A stretch of 64,000 nt of DNA from Xanthobacter flavus. GTDB taxonomy: Bacteria; Pseudomonadota; Alphaproteobacteria; Rhizobiales; Xanthobacteraceae. Positions 54,044-62,500 of this stretch are shown in pieces (positions within the stretch are counted from its first letter, which is position 1; every line of letters begins with the position of its first letter). The position numbers and the translations under genes were made by a program. A model generated the notes under the pieces. It did not search any database and had not been told where the DNA came from. It saw nothing but the letters and a program-made list of their open reading frames with translations. Where the stretch lies: assembly GCF_017875275.1 (NCBI RefSeq), contig NZ_JAGGML010000001.1:248001-312000 (forward strand). Direction: 5' to 3'.

Positions 54044-56028
54044 AGCTCGATGCCGTCATTTGGGTCAAGCGACGCCTGCCGCGCGACCATGCGCATCCGT
54101 TGGCGCATGGCACGGGCCTTGGCGGCATCGACATCTGGCTCATCATCAAGAAAATCGAACTCCTGCGATGGTGGCGGAGGTGGCGGGATGATTTCCTCAT
54201 GCTCCGGCAGTTCCGGTTCACGACGGATACCGGCATTGGCCGGATCGTCATCGGATGTATCTGAGGCGGGTCCATTGCCGCTCGCAGCCGCGACAATGCG
54301 GCTCGTCCAGTCATCTGGCGCCGATGTGGTGATTTTCACCAGCTGCTTGCGCAGATCGGGCGGTGACATCACCCTCTCCTGAAACCGCGCATCAGCATAG
54401 TAGCGTGCCTTGGCAGCACGGATCGGCGGCACCCCCGCCACCATGACGATCTCGTCGGTGGGCGGAAGCTGCATGATTTCGCCGGGCGTCAGCAATGGCC
54501 GCGCCGTTTCCTGCCGCGACACCATGAGATGCCCCAGCCATGGCGCGAGGCGATGGCCGGCATAGTTGGTGGAATCGCGCATTTCCGTAGCCGTGCCGAG
54601 CGCATCACTGATCCGTTTGGCGGTGCGTTCATCGTTGGCCGCAAAGGCCACGCGCACATGGCAATTATCGAGAATGGCGTTGTTTTGCCCATAGGCGCGC
54701 TCGATCTGGTTGAGCGATTGGGCGATCAGGAACGCTTTCAGGCCGTAGCCGGCCATAAAGGCCAACGCCGATTCAAAGAAATCCAGCCGCCCCAGTGCCG
54801 GAAACTCATCGAGCATCAACAGGAGGCGATGCCGCTTGCCGGAGGTTTCCAGTTCCTCGGTAAGCCGCCGCCCGACCTGATTGAGGATGAGGCGGATCAG
54901 CGGCTTGGTGCGGTTGATGTCCGAGGGTGGCACGACGAGATAGAGGCTGACCGGTTCCTTCTCACCGACCAGATCGGCGATGCGCCAGTCGCAGCGTTGA
55001 GTCACGCGGGCCACAACCGGGTCTCGGTAAAGACCGAGAAACGACATAGCAGTGGACAGCACCCCAGACCGTTCGTTCTCTGATTTGTTCAAAAGCTCCC
55101 GCGCAGACGAGGCAATGACGGGATGCACACCGGCTTCGCCCAGATGCGGCGTGTCCATCATCGCGCGTAAGGTCGCCTCGACGGGACGGCGAGGATCGGA
55201 CAGGAAATTGGCGACGCCCGCCAGTGTCTTTTCCTTCTCGGCATAGAGAACATGCAGGATCGCGCCGACGAGCAGGCTGTGGCTGGTTTTTTCCCAATGG
55301 TTGCGCTTGTCGAGCGAACCTTCGGGATCAACCAGGATGTCCGCGATGTTCTGGACATCGCGGACTTCCCATTCACCCTGCCTTACTTCCAGAAGCGGAT
55401 TGTAAGCTGCCGACTGCACATTGGTCGGATCGAACAGCAGGACACGACCATGCCTTGACCGGAAGCCCGCTGTCAGGTTCCAGTTCTCGCCCTTGATATC
55501 ATGGACGATGCAACTGCCTGGCCAGGTCAGCAGCGTCGGCACGACTAGGCCCACGCCCTTGCCTGATCGGGTTGGCGCAAAACACAGCACATGCTCGGGG
55601 CCGTCATGACGCAGATAATCCTTGCGGTGCTGCCCCAGCACGACGCCATCTGGACCAAGCAGGCCGGCAGCATGGATTTCCTTGTCCTCGGCCCATCGCG
55701 CCGAACCATAGGTGGCGACATTGCGGGCTTCCCGTGCCCGGATGATCGACATGAGGAAAGCGGCAGCTATGGCAAGAACCGCGCCTGCCGTGGCGATGAA
55801 CGCGCCTTCGGTAAAGATGCCGGGCGCATAGGCGTCATAGGAAAACCACCACCAGAAGAAGGCAGGTGGATAATAGAATGGCCATCCGGCAATATCGAAC
55901 CAAGGGTTGCCGAGCTGGGGCTGGAAGCCGAGCCGGAAAGCCACCCATTGCGTTGCAGCCCAGACCATCACCACGACGATGGTGAGCACGACAATGATCT
56001 GGCCCCAGAGTATTCGGCCTCCACGCAT
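54040..56028 (-). CDS. traG: TraG/VirD4 coupling protein
   Basis: 662 residues from the ATG at 56028 (GGAG upstream). Two N-terminal helices (IIVVLTIVVVMVWAATQWV and GAVLAIAAAFLMSII), Walker A APTRSGKGVGLVVPTLL, SCIVHDIKGENWNLTAGFR, Walker B LLLMLDEFPALGRLDFFES and FLIAQSLNQIERAYG. The Pro-rich tail (EEIIPPPPPPSQEF) is typical. It brings the relaxase-DNA complex to the Trb channel. Confidence 0.93.
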   Translation of the reverse strand: MRGGRILWGQIIVVLTIVVVMVWAATQWVAFRLGFQPQLGNPWFDIAGWPFYYPPAFFWWWFSYDAYAPGIFTEGAFIATAGAVLAIAAAFLMSIIRAREARNVATYGSARWAEDKEIHAAGLLGPDGVVLGQHRKDYLRHDGPEHVLCFAPTRSGKGVGLVVPTLLTWPGSCIVHDIKGENWNLTAGFRSRHGRVLLFDPTNVQSAAYNPLLEVRQGEWEVRDVQNIADILVDPEGSLDKRNHWEKTSHSLLVGAILHVLYAEKEKTLAGVANFLSDPRRPVEATLRAMMDTPHLGEAGVHPVIASSARELLNKSENERSGVLSTAMSFLGLYRDPVVARVTQRCDWRIADLVGEKEPVSLYLVVPPSDINRTKPLIRLILNQVGRRLTEELETSGKRHRLLLMLDEFPALGRLDFFESALAFMAGYGLKAFLIAQSLNQIERAYGQNNAILDNCHVRVAFAANDERTAKRISDALGTATEMRDSTNYAGHRLAPWLGHLMVSRQETARPLLTPGEIMQLPPTDEIVMVAGVPPIRAAKARYYADARFQERVMSPPDLRKQLVKITTSAPDDWTSRIVAAASGNGPASDTSDDDPANAGIRREPELPEHEEIIPPPPPPSQEFDFLDDEPDVDAAKARAMRQRMRMVARQASLDPNDGIEL

Positions 56029-56182
56029 ACAGGCTCCAATCGGCAAGAGAGACGGAGCCGATCAGAGAATGGTCGTTTTCGCGTGGTGCAATAGCAAAGG
56101 TGTGGCCGTCGGCCTGCAGAATACAATCGGCGGCAAATCGGATGGGTGACGGCGGCACTATTCCGGTACCGTTAACAGTGGG

Positions 56183-57082
56183 CTATCGCGAATCAGATTT
56201 CGGGCGTAAGCGGCCCATTTCCGTTGCTAGGGTGAGCAGGCTCAAAAGTGTAGGGTTTCGGTTTCGGGGCGACCAAACGGCCGAAAACGGGATAGTTTCG
56301 GGCTCATCGCGGATCGGCAGGAAAGCAACATTCGCCATGCTGGATGTCGCACCGTCCGCGACGAAGAGCGAAATACCGTTTCCGGCAGCGACCATGGAGA
56401 GCAGCGCGCTGCGACCGACATCGAAGCGGAGTATTGTCGGCACCGGCCACTTCCCGGCTGCGCGCGTCACGATCAGATCATGGACCTGCGGGCCGGTGCC
56501 ACCATAACGGACAAGGAAGATTTCCGCCGAAAGCTGTCGCCATTCGACATCGGCTTGTGTCGCTAAGTGATGACCGACTGGCAGCGCCGCCATGAGGTAG
56601 TCTCGCCAGACTACACGGGAATGCAGGTCGGGGATTTCGTGAGTGCAGGCCATAAAGGCGGTATCGAGCCGGCCTTCGCGGATCATGAGTTGCGCGTCTC
56701 GCGCCGTTCCTTCGGTGATGCGCAGGCGGACGCACGGATGCTCGCTGCGGAACCGCCCTAGCAGCTGGTCTAGGAAACAGCCTTGCGTCAGGGCATGGAG
56801 TCCGATGTGAAGCTCGCCTTCCTCGCCACGTGCCGGCATCCCGGCGGTCTTGATTGCCCGGTCCAAGATGCCCATGGCGTCATCGACCTGATCGACGAAG
56901 CGGCGTCCGGCTTCGGTCAGGCGGACGCCGCGCGTGTTGCGGTCGAAGAGGATGACGCCGAGTTCAGCCTCCAGCGCCTTGATCCGCGCGCTCACACTCG
57001 ATTGACTGGTCCCGAGCGCCTGCGCCGCACGATGGAAGCTGAGATATTCCGCGACAGCGAGGGCTTGGACGAGGGCTACCAT
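56183..57082 (-). CDS. LysR-family transcription regulator
   Basis: 299 residues from the ATG at 57082. Winged helix: ALAVAEYLSFHRAAQALGTS, QSSVSARIKALEAELGVILF and DRNTRGVRLTEAGRRF, then the periplasmic-binding-like effector domain. It is the gene just upstream of traG on the same strand, 154 bp away, a position where a LysR gene is often found in these elements. Ligand and targets unknown. It could control traG or the drug-efflux cargo. Confidence 0.88.
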   Translation of the reverse strand: MVALVQALAVAEYLSFHRAAQALGTSQSSVSARIKALEAELGVILFDRNTRGVRLTEAGRRFVDQVDDAMGILDRAIKTAGMPARGEEGELHIGLHALTQGCFLDQLLGRFRSEHPCVRLRITEGTARDAQLMIREGRLDTAFMACTHEIPDLHSRVVWRDYLMAALPVGHHLATQADVEWRQLSAEIFLVRYGGTGPQVHDLIVTRAAGKWPVPTILRFDVGRSALLSMVAAGNGISLFVADGATSSMANVAFLPIRDEPETIPFSAVWSPRNRNPTLLSLLTLATEMGRLRPKSDSR

Positions 57083-57153
57083 CGGTATGCGTACGCTGGA
57101 AAGCGTCAGCGGGGCATCCGGTGGCCGATATCGTTGCTGACGCCTCCGCATTC

Positions 57154-57444
57154 CTACCTCTTTACTGTTTCAAACTGCCTCGCTGCGGGTGGCGCGAGAC
57201 TGAGAATGCCCGCTATAGCCAGAACGAGACCGATCCAGAGAGGAGAGATAAGCCCATATCCGGCTTGAATCCCGAGACCTCCTGCCCAAGCGCCGAATGC
57301 GCGACCGATATTGATGACCGAGACATGGACGGCGTTGACCAGCGGTCCGGCTGGAACTGCTCGCATCACCCGCGCGACCAGCCCCGGACCGATGGCTGGC
57401 GCAGCGGCATCAGTGCCGGTAGTATGATGGGCGGGAAACCCCAT
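57154..57444 (-). pseudogene. C-terminal remnant of an MFS transporter
   Basis: 96 residues. The part NAVHVSVINIGRAFGAWAGG, LGIQAGYGLISPLWIGLVLA with a last helix is the end of a DHA1-type MFS protein (AraJ/sugar-efflux style); about 300 N-terminal residues are absent. The first 30 residues look unrelated to a membrane domain. It follows the DUF3817 gene, so the deletion is between the two. It may be non-functional. Confidence 0.7.
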
Positions 57445-57450
57445 CAGCGA

Positions 57451-57747
57451 TCACGCATGTGCCGAGAGCGCTTTGCGCTTCAGCATGGGGTCATTGAGGA
57501 AGGTACCGAACGGGATCAGCGATGCGAGGAAAGTTCGCGTCCACTCCCACGCGGTGAAGCCCTTTCCCCACATGCCCGGCACGAGGAAGAGCATATAGGC
57601 AAGGAAAGCATAGCCATGCCCCCAGCCGGCAAGCGGCATGATCGCTTCGTTCCCGGCGAGATATTTGAGCGGCATTGCGATTAGGAACAAGATGAGCGTG
57701 GTGATACCTTCGATGACGGCAATGCCGCGGAATAGTTGAAGTCGCAT
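57451..57747 (-). CDS. DUF3817 membrane protein
   Basis: 98 residues with three helices: RGIAVIEGITTLILFLIAMP, LKYLAGNEAIMPLAGWGHG, YAFLAYMLFLVPGMWGKGF and a last LASLIPFGTFLNDPMLKRK. The start and WGHGYAFLAY core match DUF3817 proteins, whose role is unknown. It lies 55 bp after the CDF-like gene on the same strand. Confidence 0.82.
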   Translation of the reverse strand: MRLQLFRGIAVIEGITTLILFLIAMPLKYLAGNEAIMPLAGWGHGYAFLAYMLFLVPGMWGKGFTAWEWTRTFLASLIPFGTFLNDPMLKRKALSAHA

Positions 57748-57802
57748 GTTTGTCTCGAAATCCTGTTCTTAAATTGGGTCGTTGGGGCCATTGCCGTCTC
57801 CC

Positions 57803-58714
57803 TCAGGTTAGCGGCTCTGTCGGCAGATAGGTGAAGATGAGAACCGCCCGGACCGCCTGCCGCTCATGCGCGAACTGCCCGGCCAGCTTCTCCCGGTAAT
57901 CGTCCGCCGCGTGGGCATCCAGATCGATATCGGGTCTGAGTTGCGCCTGCGCCATGATCTCCCAGGTTCGGCCGATCCGGACCGTGCGGATGTCCAGGGC
58001 AGTCAGCGGCAGATCGGCAAGAACGGCGCGAACCTTGCCCTCCAGCGGCTCGACCTCGGCCGCCGGCGGCGAAACATAGATGAGTTCCGACAGGGCGCCC
58101 TTGCCGAGCGAATACGGAATGCCGACCGTCAGAACGACCAGCGCCAGCGTCAGCACCGGGTCGACGTAGCGGGCCGCGGCCTGATAGCCATTCGCGTGAA
58201 GCCCATAGGCGACCAGGAACGCCAGCAACGCGCCGAGGGCGGTCAAGGCGTCGATCATGCGCGCGGCCAGGTCGCCCTGGACCAATGGGCTGTCGACGTG
58301 GCGATAACGGATCCAGACATAGGCCGCCATGCCGATGGTGATCGAGGCCGAGAGAAACGCGAACAGGACCGCGCCGCCGAACTCGATGTCCGTGCCGCCG
58401 GCAAAGAGGTTCGAGGCCGCATACCAGACCGACAACATGGAGACGCCGGCGATCAGCAGGCTCTTGATCAGGTTGACCAGGGGTTCGAGCGGCGCATAGC
58501 CGAACGGGAACCGCCGGCTCGCGCCCTGATGCACGAGCCGTCCGACGCTATAGGTAAAAACCCCGGTAACGAGATAGATCAGCCCGAAGAATCCATCGAG
58601 CAGGATCGCCTGTGAGCCGGTCAGCGGCGCTGCGATCAACGCCAGCGCTGACACGATTACGCCTGTGATGATCGGGAGCCGAAGCACCTTCAGTTCAAGT
58701 TCACTATCCGTCAT
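57803..58714 (-). CDS. CDF-like cation efflux protein, atypical site
   Basis: 303 residues from the ATG at 58714. Six helices and a cytoplasmic C-terminal domain in CDF layout: VLRLPIITGVIVSALALIAA, SQAILLDGFFGLIYLVTGVF, then MIDALTALGALLAFLVAYGL and a beta-rich tail (IRTVRIGRTWEIMAQAQLRP). The usual TM2 HxxxD pair is not obvious: the helix has LLDGFFG, with only one Asp. Either substrate specificity differs or metal transport is lost. It follows a small membrane protein by 43 bp. Confidence 0.78.
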   Translation of the reverse strand: MTDSELELKVLRLPIITGVIVSALALIAAPLTGSQAILLDGFFGLIYLVTGVFTYSVGRLVHQGASRRFPFGYAPLEPLVNLIKSLLIAGVSMLSVWYAASNLFAGGTDIEFGGAVLFAFLSASITIGMAAYVWIRYRHVDSPLVQGDLAARMIDALTALGALLAFLVAYGLHANGYQAAARYVDPVLTLALVVLTVGIPYSLGKGALSELIYVSPPAAEVEPLEGKVRAVLADLPLTALDIRTVRIGRTWEIMAQAQLRPDIDLDAHAADDYREKLAGQFAHERQAVRAVLIFTYLPTEPLT

Positions 58715-58757
58715 TCCTACCCCGTTATTGTTGGCGTCCTCGTCCGTTGAGGGCTGT

Positions 58758-58976
58758 TCATCGTTTCCTGCTGCGCCACCAGATGACCGCGCCGATCGCA
58801 ATCATCAGGCAGCCGAAGGCGACAAGGACCGGATAGAAGCCGTCGAAGCCACTGGTTCGCCATTTGAACAGTTGGGCGAAAGCCAGCAGAACCAAGCCAC
58901 AGCCAGCCCAATTCAAGGCCAGCGGTATGCCTTCCTGCTTGCGCTGCTTCTCGTCCGGTCGCTTGCTTCGTTCCAT
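58758..58976 (-). CDS. Small two-helix membrane protein
   Basis: 72 residues: charged start (MERSKRPDEKQRKQEG), helices LALNWAGCGLVLLAFAQLF and FYPVLVAFGCLMIAIGAVIW, then WRSRKR. ATG 58976, about 29 bp from the dehydrogenase stop, so it is likely in that operon. I do not recognise a family. Confidence 0.6.
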   Translation of the reverse strand: MERSKRPDEKQRKQEGIPLALNWAGCGLVLLAFAQLFKWRTSGFDGFYPVLVAFGCLMIAIGAVIWWRSRKR

Positions 58977-59005
58977 CTTCCTTGTCCTTGAGGCCTCGCC
59001 TCGTC

Positions 59006-60070
59006 CTATTCAGAGATTGCCGCATCTGACGGCCCACCTTCGCGCGCATAGGCCCCGAGAGGCCGGAACCGGAACACCGGCGCGGGAAGCGCTGACACAG
59101 TGGTGAAGCCCGGTGCGGCGTTGATGACATCGGGGATGCGGTTCACCACGGTCGCGCTGGTGGTGACGATATCGTGCCGGTCCTGCATGAAGACGCTCAG
59201 GCCCGGGCTACCCTCGATGTCCCATGTCGCGTGATTTGAATCGCCGTCTTCGCGCAGCTTGCTGATGAAACGGGCCGAAAGCGTCACGCCTTCCACGGTG
59301 TTGAGGCGCAGGCAGGTATCGAGACCCGAAAGATGCCCCGCACTGACCTCGATCCCGGCTTCTTCCGACCGGAAGGCCTTGCGCGCGATGACAGGCTCCA
59401 CAGTCGTGACGGCGTCGATGACGGTCAGACCGAACCTGTCGGCCATGTCGTGCAGAGGCCCGATGAAGACCCCGGCGAAGGGCGATGCGAAGCCCCGATC
59501 GAGTTCTTCCGTCGCTTTGCCGATGCACAGGCCCTCGGCGATCCAGTCGCCATAACTGTCCACGAGCGCGACGCTTCGGCCATGAATGCCTGTGATGCTC
59601 TCGGCCGCACCGGACAGCAGCACCGGCATATTGTCCCAGAACACATCCTGGACGCCGGTCCCCAATATCGTTTTGCCCCGCGCCACGGCGAGGTCGTGCA
59701 AGGCGCGCGCCTCGCTCGACGCCTGGTCGACCCACGGAAAGTAGGCATCCCCGGCGATGGTGATGACGTCGGTATCGTTCTCAAGGCACAGCTTCACCGT
59801 CGGGTAGATGTCCCTGATGCCGTTCTGGGTGGAGACGATCGCGATATCCGCCGCCCCGCCAGCAAACGCCGCTTCAGCGTCGGGTATGACGCTCACACCG
59901 ATATCGGGCCAGCCAAGCACGGCGCCGACGTCCAGACCGTGGAACTGGAAGGCATCGACCGCCGCGACGATCCGGACCTCCCGGTCCAGAAGGATTTCGA
60001 CGATCTTGCGTCCGGTGACGCCCAGCCCGAAGACGACTGCCGTAAGCGTTTTGTGGGTGCGGTCGGTCAT
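59006..60070 (-). CDS. Rossmann-fold dehydrogenase, DHDP-reductase-like
   Basis: 354 residues from the ATG at 60070, five bases from the TetR stop. Nucleotide motif VVFGLGVTGRKIVEILLDR, then IVSTQNGIRDIYPTVKLCLE, a region of AGDAYFPWVDQ, and FWDNMPVLLSGAAESITGIH. This is the dihydrodipicolinate-reductase N-terminal fold, as in 2,4-diaminopentanoate dehydrogenase and related amine dehydrogenases. The substrate is unknown. It is co-transcribed with TetR and the exporter, so it might act on an exported compound, which is inference. Confidence 0.75.
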   Translation of the reverse strand: MTDRTHKTLTAVVFGLGVTGRKIVEILLDREVRIVAAVDAFQFHGLDVGAVLGWPDIGVSVIPDAEAAFAGGAADIAIVSTQNGIRDIYPTVKLCLENDTDVITIAGDAYFPWVDQASSEARALHDLAVARGKTILGTGVQDVFWDNMPVLLSGAAESITGIHGRSVALVDSYGDWIAEGLCIGKATEELDRGFASPFAGVFIGPLHDMADRFGLTVIDAVTTVEPVIARKAFRSEEAGIEVSAGHLSGLDTCLRLNTVEGVTLSARFISKLREDGDSNHATWDIEGSPGLSVFMQDRHDIVTTSATVVNRIPDVINAAPGFTTVSALPAPVFRFRPLGAYAREGGPSDAAISE

Positions 60071-60074
60071 TGCA

Positions 60075-60632
60075 TCACTCTCCTTCGACGGGGTTCGATT
60101 CCTGCTCGGCCATCGCCACGAGGCGGCGGCAGATGCGGTCCTTGAGTTTTTTGGGAAGCGGCCGCGATGACAGCGCCTCATGCGCCCACAGACCGTCGGC
60201 CGCCAGACGCGCGATGAACCGCGACAGCGCAGCTTCGTCTTCGGTCTCGGGAACAGGCGGCGCCCAGCGGTCGATCACATCCTGCCAGAGTTCGCCCAGC
60301 CGGGCCTCGCCCGCGCTTTCAAGCATCAGCAGGAGTTCCGCCCGATCGGCGGCCTGCGCGCAGGTCTGCACATAGGCCGCGTATCGCTGCGCTGGCGTTG
60401 CGGCGGCGGCTTTCTTGCCCGCCGCCTTCGCCATCGCCTTTTCCCAGCCTTCGGCCAGATGCTTGTGGGTCGAAAAGATCAGCTCTTCCCGCGACGGGAA
60501 GTGGTAGATCAGCCCGCCCCGCGTCAGCTTCGCCTCTTCCGCAACAGCATCGAAGGTGACGGCGGTGACGCCGTCACGCTGGATGATGGCGACGACCGCA
60601 TCGACGATCTGCGTGCGCTTGCTCGTTCGCAT
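60075..60632 (-). CDS. TetR-family repressor
   Basis: 185 residues from the ATG at 60632. Helix-turn-helix TQIVDAVVAIIQRDGVTAVT, FDAVAEEAKLTRGGLIYHFP, then SREELIFSTHKHLAEGWEKA and a helical ligand domain. It lies 13 bp after the exporter stop, same strand, in one operon. A perfect palindrome in the exporter promoter (62188-62203) is its likely operator, so it would autoregulate the whole operon. Confidence 0.9.
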   Translation of the reverse strand: MRTSKRTQIVDAVVAIIQRDGVTAVTFDAVAEEAKLTRGGLIYHFPSREELIFSTHKHLAEGWEKAMAKAAGKKAAAATPAQRYAAYVQTCAQAADRAELLLMLESAGEARLGELWQDVIDRWAPPVPETEDEAALSRFIARLAADGLWAHEALSSRPLPKKLKDRICRRLVAMAEQESNPVEGE

Positions 60633-60645
60633 CGGATCATTCCTC

Positions 60646-62154
60646 TCAGTGCGAGGAATAGATCGAGGATTGCGAACCCGGACCGTAGTTGCGCAGCAGT
60701 ACTGCGGTGATGACCGCGCCCACTGCCAGCACCGCCGCGACCACATACATCACGGTCAGATAGCCGCGATCGAAGGCCTGGCTCGCCGCATCGATGATCG
60801 CCTGACCATCGGCTCCGGCTTGCGCAGCCAGCGCGAGCGCGCCGCCCATGCTGTCACGCATCGCCTCTGGCGCTCCCGCCGGAAGCATGACCGAAGCCGT
60901 GTAGATCGCCGACAGCAGGCTGCCGAGGAAGGCCACGGCCAGCAGGCTCCCGAACTCGTAGGACACCTCCTCGACCGACGAGGCCATGCCCGCACGATGC
61001 ACAGGCGCATTCCCGACAATGGCGGTCGAAGCCACCGACATGGCCGCGCCCACGCCGGCCCCGCTCAACACCATGCCGGCGATCAGCCAGCCAAGGCCAT
61101 GGGTGACGCCCCAGGTCGCCAGCACGACAGCCAGCGATGCGGCGGCAAGACCACCCGCGATCAGAATGCGCAGGCCGATCTTGTGCAGAAACGCACCGCC
61201 GAGCATCGCGGTCGGCAGCGAGCCGAGCGCAGCCGCCGAAACCAGCAGCCCCGCCTCGAGCGGCGAGAAACCGGCAACGAGCTGGAAGCGCTGCGTGGTG
61301 ACGAGCTGAATGCCGCCGATCGCGAACATGGCGAAGGCCGCCGCCATCACGCCCGACGAGAAGGCGGCGTTGCGGAAGATCGAGAAGTCGAGCAGCGGGA
61401 AGGTCAGGCGCGACTGGCGGCGCACGAAGAGGATGCTCGCCACCACGGCCACGACAAACGCACCGGCCGGCACCAGCCAGGATTGACCGACATGCGCCGA
61501 TTCCTTGATCGCGATCACCAGCGCCGACAATGCCACGAGCGCTTGCAGCGAGGAGACCAGGTCCCATGGCTTGCTATGGTCGGTCTCACCCTTCGGCGCG
61601 ACGACCAGTGTCGAGAGGAACGCAACGATGACCACCGGCACGTTGATCAGGAACACCGATCCCCACCAGAAATGCTCCAGCAGGAAGCCGCCGACGATCG
61701 GGCCGAGCGCGCTGCCGACGACCGACAGCGATCCCCAGATCGCAATGGCGATGTTGCGCTCGCGCTCATCGAGGAAGGTCACCCGGATCAAGGCCAGCGT
61801 CGCCGGCATCATCGCCGCCGCGCCGACGGCAAGAAACGCCCGGGCCGCAATCAGGATGTTGGCCGACGGCGAGAAGGCCGCGACCAGCGAAGCGATGCCG
61901 AACAGCACCAGGCCAATCAGGAACATCTGCCGATGGCCGATGCGGTCGCCCAGTGTCCCTGTGCCGAGCAGCAGGCCCGCCATCACCAGCGGATAGGCGT
62001 TGATGATCCACAGCCCCTGCGTCTGCGAGGCGCCGAGTTCGCGTGTCAGCGTCGGCAGCGCCGTATAGAGAACCGAGTTATCGAGGGTGATCAGCAGCAG
62101 ACCGGCGGCGACGGTCACAAGCAGCACCCACCTGTTCGAATGCGAGGTGGTCAT
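60646..62154 (-). CDS. DHA2-type MFS drug exporter (QacA/SmvA-like)
   Basis: 502 residues with 14 predicted helices. Motifs: VLLVTVAAGLLLITLDNSVL (DHA2 motif D1), LGTGTLGDRIGHRQMFLIGL (loop 2-3 with GDRIGHR), and the motif C-like SVVGSALGPIVGGFLLE in helix 5. Similar to QacA/SmvA exporters of cationic biocides. The ATG at 62154 is preceded by a well-formed promoter with a TetR-type palindrome between the boxes. Substrate is not decided by sequence. Confidence 0.88.
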   Translation of the reverse strand: MTTSHSNRWVLLVTVAAGLLLITLDNSVLYTALPTLTRELGASQTQGLWIINAYPLVMAGLLLGTGTLGDRIGHRQMFLIGLVLFGIASLVAAFSPSANILIAARAFLAVGAAAMMPATLALIRVTFLDERERNIAIAIWGSLSVVGSALGPIVGGFLLEHFWWGSVFLINVPVVIVAFLSTLVVAPKGETDHSKPWDLVSSLQALVALSALVIAIKESAHVGQSWLVPAGAFVVAVVASILFVRRQSRLTFPLLDFSIFRNAAFSSGVMAAAFAMFAIGGIQLVTTQRFQLVAGFSPLEAGLLVSAAALGSLPTAMLGGAFLHKIGLRILIAGGLAAASLAVVLATWGVTHGLGWLIAGMVLSGAGVGAAMSVASTAIVGNAPVHRAGMASSVEEVSYEFGSLLAVAFLGSLLSAIYTASVMLPAGAPEAMRDSMGGALALAAQAGADGQAIIDAASQAFDRGYLTVMYVVAAVLAVGAVITAVLLRNYGPGSQSSIYSSH

Positions 62155-62183
62155 GGGTTAGCCATCCTGTTTGAATGGCCATA

Positions 62184-62212
62184 ACTATACAAACATGTTT
62201 GTAAGGTTTCAA
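62184..62212 (-). promoter_or_regulatory. Promoter of the exporter-TetR operon
   Basis: On the minus strand TTGAAA, a 17-base spacer and TATAGT, the latter 30 bases before the exporter ATG. Both boxes are close to the sigma-70 consensus, so this is a strong promoter prediction. Confidence 0.75.
62188..62203. promoter_or_regulatory. Perfect TetR-type operator palindrome
   Basis: tacaaacatgtttgta reads the same on both strands. It lies within the 17-base spacer and touches the -10 box, the best place for a repressor to block RNA polymerase. The TetR gene in the same operon is the obvious binder. Confidence 0.75.
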
Positions 62213-62218
62213 GCCCAA

Positions 62219-62500
62219 TTTGTTTTGTGCGCTACCTCGCCCTGAATGATGCAAATGGCGCCTTTCGGACTGAGTGTTCCGCAGCAAAAGTAGCGAGAGG
62301 GGAGACGGGATTTTCGTGACGGGTTTTAAGTATAAGGGCTCTCCACGCCGTCGCGGTGAATACCCCAACGGCTACTCCTGCTCAGAAAATCACCTTATCT
62401 TCCTGCACGACATTCCCTTCAGCGAATGGCGTAGTTGAGCATGTTAAGATCGGGCCGGTTGCTGCTGGTCTTCGCGATGATGGCGCCCGGCTAGCAGTGA
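62219..62500. other. Stretch between relaxase end and exporter promoter, no gene
   Basis: No frame with coding features on either strand. It has no clear hairpin that would identify an oriT; those of related relaxases lie upstream of the gene, outside this window. Confidence 0.4.
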
